Shown: positions 1 through 7,763, numbered from the stretch's first letter. The stretch is 16,582 bases of DNA from an uncultured Eubacteriales bacterium (GCA_902492655.1 CABUMF010000046.1:1-16582); one strand, 5' to 3'. Notes: generated by a model from the letters alone, not told the origin. Numbers and translations: made by a program.

Positions 1-429
1 AACACGCTGTCTCTGACCACCCGAAAGAGCCTTCGGCTTTCTGTCAAGAAGATAACCGATACCGAGGATTTCGGCAGCCTGCTCAACTCTCTTCTTAATC
101 TCGTCCTTGGGAACCTTTCTGAGCTTAAGACCGAATGCCATATTGTCAAAAACCGTCATATGAGGATAAAGAGCATAGTTCTGGAAAACCATCGCAATAT
201 CTCTGTCCTTAGGTGCAACATCATTCACAAGAACGCCGTCTATGTAAAGTTCACCTGCCGAGATGTCTTCAAGTCCGGCAATCATTCTGAGTGTTGTTGA
301 TTTACCGCAACCGGAAGGACCTACGAAAACTATAAATTCCTTGTCCTCAATATCAAGACAGAAATCGCTTACGGCAGTAACTCCGCCTTCATAAGTTTTG
401 TAAATATTTTTAAGTTGTAAACCTGCCAT
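1..429 (-). CDS. Sugar ABC transporter ATP-binding protein, MalK/MsmX type (partial, C-terminus beyond window)
   Basis: This is the nucleotide-binding subunit of a carbohydrate ABC importer, which hydrolyses ATP on the inner face of the membrane. The 143 visible residues start MAGLQLKNIYKTY. They contain Walker A GPSGCGKST (residues 37-45), the Q-loop VFQNYALYPHM (Q83) and the signature LSGGQRQRV (135-143). The frame leaves the window just before Walker B, so the full protein (usually 360-380 aa with a C-terminal regulatory fold) is not seen. The start is supported by GGAGG at 437-441, 7 nt from the ATG. The phrases VAPKDRDIAMVFQNYALYPH and LRKVPKDEIKKRV are typical of the MalK/UgpC/MsmX subfamily. 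No permease or receptor gene lies beside it, and it has its own putative promoter, so it could be a stand-alone ATPase shared by several sugar importers. That last point is inference. Confidence 0.93.
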   Translation of the reverse strand, partial: MAGLQLKNIYKTYEGGVTAVSDFCLDIEDKEFIVFVGPSGCGKSTTLRMIAGLEDISAGELYIDGVLVNDVAPKDRDIAMVFQNYALYPHMTVFDNMAFGLKLRKVPKDEIKKRVEQAAEILGIGYLLDRKPKALSGGQRQRV

Positions 430-471
430 TTTTATTCCTCCAAATCTAATGGTACATAAACTTATACTAAT

Positions 472-500
472 ACTATAACACAAAAAGTCAATATTGAAAA
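472..500 (-). promoter_or_regulatory. Putative promoter of the sugar ABC ATPase gene
   Basis: On the minus strand, TTTTCA (495-500) and TATAGT (472-477) are separated by 17 nt. They lie about 43 nt upstream of the ATG at 429. An overlapping alternative, TTGACT followed after 16 nt by TAGTAT, also fits, so the exact hexamers are uncertain. The surrounding DNA is very AT-rich. Confidence 0.4.
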
Positions 501-556
501 TACCCTTAATAACCAAAAATATATTCAATTTTTTACTGTATTTGCATAAAGAATAC

Positions 557-601
557 AAAAATCAAAAATAATGCACAAAATTACAGCTTTTCGTTTGTGC
601 A
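557..601 (-). terminator. Probable Rho-independent terminator after tex
   Basis: On the minus strand just after the tex stop, TGCACAAA (RC of 594-601) pairs with TTTGTGCA (RC of 572-579) across a 14-nt loop. A T-rich tail (TTATTTTTGATTTTTG) follows. The stem is only 8 bp and the loop is large, so efficiency may be moderate. The position at the end of a seven-gene leftward operon supports the call. Confidence 0.55.
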
Positions 602-607
602 AGTTGT

Positions 608-2749
608 CTATTCGCAGTTTTTCATTGATAATGAAATACGATTTTTTTGTGTGTCCACCGACAAAATTCTTACTTTTACCTTATCTCCGACAGAAAGCTT
701 TTCAAGGGGATGCTTAATATAAGAATCGCAGATTTGTGATATGTGCACAAGACCGTCCTGATGAACTCCGATGTCAACAAACGCTCCGAAATCTATCACA
801 TTTCTGACCGTACCCGAAACAATCATACCTTCTTTTAAGTCGTTTATATCCATAATATCCGCTCTGAGCTCGGTTGGGGGAAGGCTTTCGCGGATGTCAC
901 GCCCGGGGGACATAAGCTCCTCTGTAATATCCTCCAGAGTCGGAACACCAATCCCCAAGCTTTCTGCAACCTTAGCTTCTCCAAGCCCCGAAACACGGGT
1001 TTTAAGAGATGAAAGCCTATGATTTTTAAGGTCATCCTCAGAAAATCCCGTAAGCTTCAAAAGCTCCTTTGCCGCCTTGTAGGACTCGGGATGAACACCT
1101 GTATTGTCCAATATATTTTTGCCGCCCGGAATACGCAAAAAGCCCGCACATTGTTCAAACGCCTTTGCGCCTAATTTCGGCACCTTTTTAAGCTCCGAAC
1201 GGGTTGTAAAGCTTCCGTTTTCATCACGGTAAACAGCTATGTTTTTGGCAACTGCGGAATTTATCCCGGAAACATAGGAAAGAAGCGTGGGAGATGCGGT
1301 ATTCAAATCAACTCCGACAGTGTTTACGCAATCTTCAACAACACCCGCAAGGGATTGACCGAGCCTTTTTTGGTTCATATCGTGCTGATACTGCCCAACG
1401 CCTATTGATTTAGGATCTATCTTAACAAGCTCTGTAAGGGGATCCTGAAGCCTTCTTGCAATGGAAACCGCACTCCTCAGCGTCAGGTCAAACTGCGGAA
1501 ACTCCTCTGCCGCAAGCTTTGAAGCCGAATAAACCGATGCGCCGGCTTCGTTTACCATGGCATACTTTGCATTAAGTCCCAGCTCTGTTATGCAATCCGA
1601 AATAAAAATCTCGGTTTCCTTTGAAGCGGTGCCGTTTCCTATGGCTATTATTGAAAACCCGTGTTTATCGTACAGCTCTTTAATCTTTCTTTTGCTTTCC
1701 TCGGTCTTGCTTTGCGGAGGCGTGGGATAGATTACGGCGGTATCCAAAACCTTTGATGTTTTGTCCACTACCGCCAGCTTGCACCCTGTTCTGTACGCAG
1801 GGTCAACCCCGAGGCAAACATGGCCCTTTACGGGAGGCTGAATAAGAACCCCCTTTAAGTTTTTGGAAAACACATCTATTGCCGCTTCCTCGGCGCGTTC
1901 TGTAAGCTGAGCTCTGATTTCACGCTCGATAGACGGCGCAATAAGCCTTGTATATGAGTCTTTGCACGCCTCCGAAACATATTTTGCCGAAGGCGAATTT
2001 GGGTTAGTCACCCTCTGAGAGATAAGATAATCCGTCATAAGATCGGGATCGGTTTTTACGGATACCGACAGCACTCCCTCTTTTTCCGCCCTGTTAAGTG
2101 CCAAAATCCTGTGATTTGCAAGCTTTGTAATACCCTCGGAAAAATCGGCGTACATTTCATAAACTCCGGCATCTTCGGCTATCAGCTTGGATGTCATAAG
2201 GGAGCTTCTATAAGTCATTGAGCGGATTTTGGTGCGATACTGAGCATTATCCGAAATGTCCTCCGCAATAATATCCATTGCACCGGAAAGTGCCGCTTCG
2301 ATGTCGGGAACATCCTCGCATATATAGTCCTCTGCCGCCGCCTCGATGTCGGTATTGTCAAGCTCAGACATAATTTCGGCAAGAGGTTCGAGCCCTCTTT
2401 CCTTTGCAACGGATGCTCTTGTTTTTCTTTTCGGTCTGAAGGGGCGGTAAATATCCTCGACGGCAGTAAGTGTTTCCGCCGCCATGATTTCATTTTCAAG
2501 CTCATCCGTAAGCTTTTCCTGCTCCGAAATAAGCCTGATAACCTCTTCCTTTCTCGCCTCAAGATTGTCATAATACTCCAGTCTGTCCGCAAATTTTCTT
2601 AATTCCTGATCGTCAACATTCCCCGTCAGTTCCTTCCTGTACCGTGCTATAAACGGAATGGTGTTACCCTGACGGATAAGGTCAATAATATTACTTGTGT
2701 GCGTATCGGTAAATCCGAATTCCTCGCGAAGTTTTTTTACAAAATCCAT
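608..2749 (-). CDS. tex: Tex family RNA-binding transcription accessory protein
   Basis: Tex is a conserved cytoplasmic nucleic-acid-binding protein related to eukaryotic Spt6 and linked to transcription and RNA metabolism. The 713 aa match a slightly short Tex. In order they show a helical N-terminal region (MDFVKKLREEFGF onward, with the conserved IPFIARYRKELTG near residue 31), a YqgF/RNase H-like domain opening at GVDPAYRTGCKLAVVD (about 313), the family motif GVGQYQHDMNQKRL, helix-hairpin-helix elements (VDLNTASPTLLSYVSGI, about 477 onward) and a C-terminal S1 RNA-binding domain (637-710, with GTVRNVIDFGAFVDIG and QDGLVHISQI). The start at 2749 has GAGGAA about 7 nt upstream, inside the end of rsuA, and only 3 nt separate the two genes. 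It is the last gene of the leftward operon. Its precise role in this host is unknown. Confidence 0.96.
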   Translation of the reverse strand: MDFVKKLREEFGFTDTHTSNIIDLIRQGNTIPFIARYRKELTGNVDDQELRKFADRLEYYDNLEARKEEVIRLISEQEKLTDELENEIMAAETLTAVEDIYRPFRPKRKTRASVAKERGLEPLAEIMSELDNTDIEAAAEDYICEDVPDIEAALSGAMDIIAEDISDNAQYRTKIRSMTYRSSLMTSKLIAEDAGVYEMYADFSEGITKLANHRILALNRAEKEGVLSVSVKTDPDLMTDYLISQRVTNPNSPSAKYVSEACKDSYTRLIAPSIEREIRAQLTERAEEAAIDVFSKNLKGVLIQPPVKGHVCLGVDPAYRTGCKLAVVDKTSKVLDTAVIYPTPPQSKTEESKRKIKELYDKHGFSIIAIGNGTASKETEIFISDCITELGLNAKYAMVNEAGASVYSASKLAAEEFPQFDLTLRSAVSIARRLQDPLTELVKIDPKSIGVGQYQHDMNQKRLGQSLAGVVEDCVNTVGVDLNTASPTLLSYVSGINSAVAKNIAVYRDENGSFTTRSELKKVPKLGAKAFEQCAGFLRIPGGKNILDNTGVHPESYKAAKELLKLTGFSEDDLKNHRLSSLKTRVSGLGEAKVAESLGIGVPTLEDITEELMSPGRDIRESLPPTELRADIMDINDLKEGMIVSGTVRNVIDFGAFVDIGVHQDGLVHISQICDSYIKHPLEKLSVGDKVKVRILSVDTQKNRISLSMKNCE

Positions 2750-2752
2750 AGC

Positions 2753-3469
2753 TTATTCCTCACTTAAAAGTGCTTTTATTTCCTTTTCGGAAAGCTCTCT
2801 GTATTCGCCCTCCGAAAGATTTTCGTCAAGTATTACATTCCCTATGGAAAGCCGCTTGAGGTATGTAACCGTCAGCCCGTAAGCTGCAAACATTCTCTTA
2901 ACCTGATGAAATTTGCCTTCATATATGGTTATTTTTGCATTTTCGCCGCATATTTCAAGCTTCGCCGGCATACAAACATAGCCGTCATCCAAGGTTACCC
3001 CCTTTTTAAACTCCTCGGGAAGGTTTTTGGGCACTTCCCCGTCAAGCCTTGCAATATAGGTTTTCGGAATGTGATTTTTGGGGGAAATCACCCTGTGCGC
3101 AAGATCACCGTCATTTGTAAGTACAACAAGCCCGACGGTATCTCTGTCAAGTCTTCCTACCGGATAAGGCTCAAAGTGAGCATATTCGGGCGCAAGAAGG
3201 TCAACCACTGTTCTGAATCTGTTATCTTCAGTGGCACTGACAACCCCGTCGGGTTTATTCATCATTAGATATATGTATTCCTTCCATTCAATCCGCTTGC
3301 CGTAAAGGCTGATCAAATCCGTTTTCGGATCTGCTTTTTGCGAAGAGGATGTAACCCTGCTTCCGTTAACAAAAACACCGCCGTCACGAATTATTTTTTT
3401 ACATTCGCTCCTTGTGGCAAGCCCCATATGAGATAAAATCTTGTCAATTCTTAGATCGTTTTTTTGCAT
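2753..3469 (-). CDS. rsuA: Pseudouridine synthase, RsuA/RluB family
   Basis: This enzyme isomerises a specific uridine to pseudouridine in ribosomal RNA. RsuA modifies 16S U516 in E. coli and RluB modifies 23S U2605, and motif reading alone does not fully separate them. The 238 aa open with an S4 RNA-binding domain (LRIDKILSHMGLATRSE, KIIRDGGVFVNG, residues 6-36). The catalytic region follows, with the family signature VGRLDRDTVGLVVLTNDGD, where Asp108 is the expected nucleophile. The later KFHQVKRMFAAYG motif is also typical. Length and the YLMMNKPDGVVSAT segment favour RsuA. The start at 3469 lies inside the upstream gene, a 26-nt overlap in another frame. A moderate ribosome site, AAGG, sits 9 nt before the ATG, so translation is probably coupled to that gene. 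Confidence 0.93.
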   Translation of the reverse strand: MQKNDLRIDKILSHMGLATRSECKKIIRDGGVFVNGSRVTSSSQKADPKTDLISLYGKRIEWKEYIYLMMNKPDGVVSATEDNRFRTVVDLLAPEYAHFEPYPVGRLDRDTVGLVVLTNDGDLAHRVISPKNHIPKTYIARLDGEVPKNLPEEFKKGVTLDDGYVCMPAKLEICGENAKITIYEGKFHQVKRMFAAYGLTVTYLKRLSIGNVILDENLSEGEYRELSEKEIKALLSEE

Positions 3470-3977
3470 TTTCGCTTACCTTAATTTTGAAATAAACTGC
3501 CTGAGCGCAAAGACCGGTAAAGGTACCTGCAATTACGGATGCGATAATCATATACGGCAGATATGCAAAAACGCCTTCCGATAACAGTGCAAAAAAGGCA
3601 ATAATAATCTGCCCGATAGAATTTGCGATTGCCGCAAACGCACTTACCGCCCACATCTGCGAAGGTCTCAGGTGCAAAAACCTGATAACCGTCAACGCTG
3701 CAGCTCCGCCCGAAATACTGTAAAATGCGGAAACAACATTCCCCGAAAGCAGCGCTCCCACCAAAATTCTGACAATCTGGATAGCGGCAGCGCAGCCGAA
3801 ATCAAGGTAATATGCCGCAAAAACGACTACTGCGTTTGCGATTCCCAGCTTTATTCCCGGGAGCGTGGTAAGCGGCGGCAAAAAGCTTTCTGCAATATGC
3901 AAAACCACGGCGACAGCCGCCAAAATCCCTGCCATAATAATCATGGATGTGCTTCTATTTCTATTCTGTGTAGGCAT
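3444..3977 (-). CDS. Gx transporter family membrane protein (Hpre_diP_synt_I, PF07456)
   Basis: This 177-aa, very hydrophobic protein has about five membrane segments, the first at roughly residues 12-32. It carries the family hallmark PGIKLGIANAVVVF (residues 40-53), followed by IVRILVGALLSGN. Databases call the family 'heptaprenyl diphosphate synthase component I' or 'Gx transporter'. The fold resembles small-molecule transport (ECF S-component-like) proteins rather than a prenyl synthase, so the enzyme name should be treated with caution. The start has an excellent GAGGAGG site 9 nt upstream, lying inside the preceding gene, which it overlaps by 17 nt. The 3' end overlaps rsuA by 26 nt. 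It is paired with the NusG-domain-II gene, as commonly seen in Firmicutes. The substrate is unknown. Confidence 0.85.
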   Translation of the reverse strand: MPTQNRNRSTSMIIMAGILAAVAVVLHIAESFLPPLTTLPGIKLGIANAVVVFAAYYLDFGCAAAIQIVRILVGALLSGNVVSAFYSISGGAAALTVIRFLHLRPSQMWAVSAFAAIANSIGQIIIAFFALLSEGVFAYLPYMIIASVIAGTFTGLCAQAVYFKIKVSENAKKRSKN

Positions 3978-4314
3978 CTATATCTTCCTCCTCATCGGCA
4001 ACTATTTTTATCTCAACCCGATTGGGAAGGCAAATAATCGAACCGCTTCTTTTTGTTCCCATATGAATACATTCTTTATTGCGACAATCCGAATATTTCA
4101 TGGACACTCCCTCTTTTGTCACAAGAACCGTGTTGTGTTCATCAATGATATATTCAAAGCCCTCGGTCAACGAATACATATCAACGGTTTTGAGAACCTT
4201 TCCGCTTTTCATTATTACCGCAACGGACTTATCTTCTCTGTCCTGCAATGCGATAAGCAATGAGCAAACGGCAACGACTGCGGCAAGAATAATAACAAGT
4301 ATTTTCGTTTTCAT
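3961..4314 (-). CDS. NusG domain II-containing protein (PF07009)
   Basis: This is a small protein of 117 aa with one N-terminal membrane anchor or signal segment (about residues 4-23: ILVIILAAVVAVCSLLIALQ) and an extracytoplasmic beta-rich domain. The domain shows the family's cysteine pattern: SDCRNKECIHMG (C77, C82) and SGSIICLPNRVEIKI (C95). The family takes its name from similarity to domain II of some NusG proteins, but there is no NGN or KOW domain, so it is not a transcription elongation factor. Function is not established. In my recollection, related genes sit beside Gx-transporter, FMN-binding and ApbE-type genes in Firmicutes redox loci. Only the Gx partner is present here. The start at 4314 has GAGG 8 nt upstream. 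The acidic C-terminus (DEEEDIDAYTE) is encoded by the same bases that form the next gene's ribosome site. Confidence 0.85.
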   Translation of the reverse strand: MKTKILVIILAAVVAVCSLLIALQDREDKSVAVIMKSGKVLKTVDMYSLTEGFEYIIDEHNTVLVTKEGVSMKYSDCRNKECIHMGTKRSGSIICLPNRVEIKIVADEEEDIDAYTE

Positions 4315-4328
4315 TTTCCAAGCCTCAC

Positions 4329-5471
4329 CTATGCATTAAAATCTTCAGGTCTTTCACCCAGTCCAAAATAATAAAGAATGGCTTCGGCGGTACGCTTTGA
4401 AGCAAAACCGTCACCGTACGGATTAACAGCGTGTGCCATTTTGTCGTACTCGGCTTTGTTGCAAAGGAGCTCTTTTGCAAGCCGGTATATATTCTCCGTT
4501 TCGCAGCCTGCAAGCTTAACCGTTCCGGCTTCTGCCGCCTCCGGTCTTTCGGTTTCTCCTCTCAAAACAAGTACGGGCTTTCCGAGAGCCGGAGCTTCTT
4601 CCTGAATCCCGCCGGAATCCGTCATCACCATGAAGCTTCTTGCCATGAGATTATGAAGCTCTTCAACATCCAGCGGCTCACAAAGCGTAACATTTTCAAC
4701 CTCTCCCAAAATGCTGTAAGCCGTATCGCGCACCTTCGGATTCAGATGAACGGGATATACAAAACGCACATCCGAAAATTCATTTGCGAGCATCTTCACG
4801 GCTGTGCATATGTTTTCAAGAGGCTTCCCCAAGTTTTCTCTGCGGTGAGCAGTCATTGTAATAATTCTTTGGCTTTTGAAATCAATATTTTTAAGCTCGG
4901 GGGTTTTGAATTCAAAATCCTCACGAACGGTTGTTTTAAGAGCATCAATAACCGTATTTCCGGTTATGAAAATATCCTTTTCATTCACGTTTTCCTTAAG
5001 CAGATTATTCTTATTGGATACGGTGGGAGAAAAATGAAGGTCGGCAATAACTCCCGTAAGCCTTCTGTTAACCTCCTCGGGGAACGGAAAATATTTGTTA
5101 TATGTTCTGAGCCCCGCTTCCACATGACCGACCTTGACCTGAGCATAATATGCCGCAAGGCTTCCCGCAAAGGTTGTTGTGGTATCGCCGTGAACAAGAA
5201 CTATATCCGGCTTTGCCTCGGCAATTACACCCTCAAGCCCCTCTATCGAACGGGTTGTAATGCCGGTAAGCGTCTGCCCTGCCTGCATTATATTGAGGTC
5301 ATAGTCCGGCACAATTCCGAAAATATCAAGCACCTGATCAAGCATCTGCCTGTGCTGAGCCGTAACGCAAACCACGGTTTCGATATCCTTATGGGTTTTC
5401 AGTTCATTAACAAGAGGACACATTTTTATTGCCTCAGGTCTTGTTCCGAAAACAAGCATAACCTTAATCAT
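4329..5471 (-). CDS. wecB: UDP-N-acetylglucosamine 2-epimerase (non-hydrolysing)
   Basis: This cytoplasmic enzyme interconverts UDP-GlcNAc and UDP-ManNAc, supplying ManNAc for teichoic-acid linkage units or surface polysaccharide (called mnaA in Bacillus). The 380 aa begin MIKVMLVFGTRPEAIKM. Conserved sites are visible: GTRPEAIK (9-16), VHGDTTTT (D96), HVEAGLRT (E118), PFPEEVNRR (E132), TAHRREN (H209), and later DSGGIQEEAPALGKPVLVLR and RGETERPEA. The reading frame stays open to an ATG at 5531. That would add 20 residues unlike the family and overlap tagO deeply, whereas the ATG at 5471 has GAGGAGG 9 nt upstream, so I use 5471. It then overlaps the tagO stop by 8 nt. Next to a TagO-type transferase, a role in wall polymer linkage is likely, though no TagA homologue is in the window. 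Confidence 0.95.
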   Translation of the reverse strand: MIKVMLVFGTRPEAIKMCPLVNELKTHKDIETVVCVTAQHRQMLDQVLDIFGIVPDYDLNIMQAGQTLTGITTRSIEGLEGVIAEAKPDIVLVHGDTTTTFAGSLAAYYAQVKVGHVEAGLRTYNKYFPFPEEVNRRLTGVIADLHFSPTVSNKNNLLKENVNEKDIFITGNTVIDALKTTVREDFEFKTPELKNIDFKSQRIITMTAHRRENLGKPLENICTAVKMLANEFSDVRFVYPVHLNPKVRDTAYSILGEVENVTLCEPLDVEELHNLMARSFMVMTDSGGIQEEAPALGKPVLVLRGETERPEAAEAGTVKLAGCETENIYRLAKELLCNKAEYDKMAHAVNPYGDGFASKRTAEAILYYFGLGERPEDFNA

Positions 5472-6546
5472 TCTTTTGTTCCTCCTCATGTTTGTCTTCT
5501 TTTTTAAATATATTTCCTCCTGCGAAAACAAATGCGCAGAAAAGCAGCAAAAGCATTGCTCCCAGGAAAATCATAGCCCTTGCGCTGTTGACAAAGAGCA
5601 TAACTATTGCAAGAAGCGACAAAGACGCGCTTATTACATATAAGATATGCACCGCCTGTTTCTGATTATATCCGTGGTCAAGAAGCCTGTGATGAAGATG
5701 CCCTCTGTCCGGAGCGAAAACGGGCTGATGCTTGATAATTCTTCTCAAAATCGCAAAGCTCGTATCAAAAATCGGCAAGCCGAGTATCAAAATCGGAATT
5801 GCAACGGTAACAACCGCATAGCTTTTCAGAAGCCCCTGAACCGACACCGTTGCCATAATAAAGCCCAAGAAGGTAGATCCGGTATCTCCCATAAAAATTT
5901 TCGCCGGATGGGAGTTGTAAGGCAAAAATCCGAGGCACGCTCCGATTACCGCAATAAGAAGCAAAGCCATATTCACTTCTCCCGTAAACAAAGCAATTAT
6001 AAAAAGTGCCATGCACGCTATTGCGGATGTGCCGACAGCAAGCCCGTCAAGTCCGTCAATAAGATTTACGGCATTCGTAACGCCGACTATCCACAATGCG
6101 GTCAGAGGATACCCCCAAATTCCGAGGTGAATATACTCGGAGCCGCCCGGGAACGGATTTGTTACGATTGTGACATCGACACCATGCCATATTACAAAAA
6201 CGGCAACAAGAATCTGAACAACAAATTTTACGATTGCCGGAAGCTGATAAACATCGTCCAAAGCACCGAGAACAACTATCATAACAGACCCGAGAAGTAT
6301 TCCCCTTATTTCCGGAGCAGACATTTCGGCAAAGCAAAGAACGGCAACAATAAAGCCGAAAAATATAGCCATACCGCCCATTCTCGGGATAGGAACCTTG
6401 TTGATTCTTCTTTTGTTCGGCTTGTCAACCGCACCGACCTTTCTCGCAATTGCGCTTGCTATGGGAGTAGACGCAAACGAAACGAGAAGCGAAATCATAA
6501 ATGCAAAAATAATGTAAATTATCTGCGTTGAAGTAAATTCAAACAT
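5464..6546 (-). CDS. tagO: Undecaprenyl-phosphate N-acetylhexosamine-1-phosphate transferase (TagO/WecA type, MraY family)
   Basis: This integral membrane enzyme transfers GlcNAc-1-phosphate (or a related sugar) from UDP to undecaprenyl phosphate, the first step in teichoic acid or surface glycan assembly. The 360-aa protein has about ten hydrophobic helices. Family motifs are present: DKPNKRRINKVPIPRMGG (41-58), GALDDVYQLP with the Asp pair D97/D98, NLIDGLDGLAVG (161-172, including D164), FLPYNSHPAKIFMGDTGS (D221) and the histidine-rich loop DRGHLHHRLLDHG (280-292). The PNKRRINKVPIPRMGG and HLHHRLL patterns favour the WecA/TagO branch over MraY, which normally sits in the division cluster. 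The C-terminal tail is highly charged (KKEDKHEEEQKND) and encodes the next gene's ribosome site. The start has GGG about 9 nt upstream, and only 2 nt separate it from the aminotransferase gene. Confidence 0.93.
   Translation of the reverse strand: MFEFTSTQIIYIIFAFMISLLVSFASTPIASAIARKVGAVDKPNKRRINKVPIPRMGGMAIFFGFIVAVLCFAEMSAPEIRGILLGSVMIVVLGALDDVYQLPAIVKFVVQILVAVFVIWHGVDVTIVTNPFPGGSEYIHLGIWGYPLTALWIVGVTNAVNLIDGLDGLAVGTSAIACMALFIIALFTGEVNMALLLIAVIGACLGFLPYNSHPAKIFMGDTGSTFLGFIMATVSVQGLLKSYAVVTVAIPILILGLPIFDTSFAILRRIIKHQPVFAPDRGHLHHRLLDHGYNQKQAVHILYVISASLSLLAIVMLFVNSARAMIFLGAMLLLLFCAFVFAGGNIFKKEDKHEEEQKND
5481..5487 (-). promoter_or_regulatory. Shine-Dalgarno site that fixes the wecB start
   Basis: The minus-strand sequence GAGGAGG lies 9 nt before the ATG at 5471. 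No comparable site precedes the upstream in-frame ATG at 5531. It is embedded in codons for the Glu-rich tail of tagO, so epimerase translation is probably coupled to tagO translation. Confidence 0.75.
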
Positions 6547-6548
6547 GA

Positions 6549-7724
6549 TTATAACCCTTTCAAAACCTCTGCAAGCTTGTTTACACCGAGTATTATTTTT
6601 TCGTCAGGCATAGTTGTGTAGTTAAGCCTGAAGGAATTCGATTTTTTATTCAGATCATCAAGGAATGTGCACCCCGGCACAACCGCAACGCCGTGACTTA
6701 TAAAATCCTTTGAAAGCTCCATGGTGTCCACATCCTTATGGATTGTACCCCACATGAAAAGTCCGCCCTCCGGTTTTGTCCAGGTAACGAAATCGGGGAA
6801 GGTTTTTTCCATTTCGTCCATCATAAGATGTGCTTTTTTGCGGTATAAGGCACGGATTTTTTTAACATGGTCGTCAAAATCGTATTCCTTGAAAAACTCT
6901 GCGCATATCATCTGAGAAAGAACACAGGAATGAACATCGTTTACCTGCTTGCAAACCACAACCTTCTCCATCATTTCCTCATTGCAGATAAGAAAGCCTA
7001 CTCTGAGCCCGGGAGAAAGGGTTTTTGAAAATGTACCGGCATATGCAACTATTCCGTTTTTATCCATTGATTTTATCGTCTGAACATCCTCGCCGTCAAA
7101 ACGAAGGTCACCGTAAGGATTATCCTCCAGAATCATGACGCCGTACTTTTCGGCAAGCTCCAAAATCTTTTTTCTTCTTTCCAAAGTGGTGGTTATGCCC
7201 GAAGGATTCTGGAATGTCGGAATTACATAAATGAGCTTGACATTTTTCTCTGTTTTAAGGGCATTTTCAAGCTTATCTATGTCCATTCCCTCGCTGTCGC
7301 ACTCTACTCCGCAAAGCTTTGCACCGTAAGAACGGAATGCGTTTAATGCACCGATAAAGCTCGGGTTTTCGCAAATGACCGCATCGCCTTCGTTTATAAG
7401 AACCTTTGCGGTGTAATCTATCGCCTGGTTTCCTCCGGCTGTTACTATAACACGGTCATAGTCCTTCATAATGTGCGTGTGACGGCTTTTAATAAAATCC
7501 GCCATGGGGGCATAACCCTCCGTAACGCCGTACTGAAGTGCAACATTGCCCTTTTCCTTTAATATCTTGGATGAAATATCCGCCAAAATATCGCTCGGAA
7601 ACGTTTCGGGAGCAGGAGCTCCGCCGGCAAAGGATATAATATCGGGATCTCCGAGCATTTTAAACATTTCTCTTATAACAGAACCCTTTACATTCTGAAT
7701 TCTGTTTGAAAATGTCAAATTCAT
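6549..7724 (-). CDS. PLP-dependent aminotransferase, class I/II (2-aminoadipate/LysN-like fold)
   Basis: This is a cytoplasmic fold-type I aminotransferase of 391 aa. The PLP-binding features are visible: FAGGAPAPETFP (32-43), TAGGNQAIDYTAKVL (95-109), the NPSG motif in PTFQNPSGITTT (173-176), LEDNPYGDLRF (D201, Y204) and the Schiff-base lysine in AGTFSKTLSPGLRVGF (K234). The sequence resembles the LysN/MocR-type aminotransferases, but no N-terminal GntR DNA-binding domain is present, so it is an enzyme rather than a regulator. The amino donor and acceptor cannot be read from sequence. Branched-chain, aromatic and aminoadipate substrates are all possible. The ATG at 7724 is preferred over the in-frame ATG at 7745 because GGAG lies 8 nt before it, and the earlier ATG would fall about 12 nt from the predicted transcript start. 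It leads the seven-gene leftward operon. Confidence 0.92.
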   Translation of the reverse strand: MNLTFSNRIQNVKGSVIREMFKMLGDPDIISFAGGAPAPETFPSDILADISSKILKEKGNVALQYGVTEGYAPMADFIKSRHTHIMKDYDRVIVTAGGNQAIDYTAKVLINEGDAVICENPSFIGALNAFRSYGAKLCGVECDSEGMDIDKLENALKTEKNVKLIYVIPTFQNPSGITTTLERRKKILELAEKYGVMILEDNPYGDLRFDGEDVQTIKSMDKNGIVAYAGTFSKTLSPGLRVGFLICNEEMMEKVVVCKQVNDVHSCVLSQMICAEFFKEYDFDDHVKKIRALYRKKAHLMMDEMEKTFPDFVTWTKPEGGLFMWGTIHKDVDTMELSKDFISHGVAVVPGCTFLDDLNKKSNSFRLNYTTMPDEKIILGVNKLAEVLKGL

Positions 7725-7732
7725 ACAATCAA

Positions 7733-7736
7733 CTCC
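7733..7736 (-). promoter_or_regulatory. Shine-Dalgarno site supporting aminotransferase start at 7724
   Basis: GGAG (within TTGGAGTT) on the minus strand sits 8 nt before ATG 7724. The alternative ATG at 7745 has no purine-rich site upstream. Confidence 0.7.
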
Positions 7737-7763
7737 AATTAGCATATAATATGTATATTTTAT

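Noticed and set aside
430..607. Small gene or RNA in the AT-rich gap between tex and the ABC ATPase
   Set aside because: The gap is explained by a terminator and a promoter. No open frame with a ribosome site or extended structure was seen.
4431..5507. Plus-strand open frame of about 358 codons opposite wecB
   Set aside because: The minus strand carries a complete, motif-perfect UDP-GlcNAc 2-epimerase. The opposite frame has no family resemblance.
5647..6531. Long plus-strand open frame of about 294 codons opposite tagO
   Set aside because: Composition is extreme (Arg/Lys/Asn-rich) and it has no domain-like pattern. It is the mirror of a clear TagO gene with all catalytic motifs, so it is a shadow frame.
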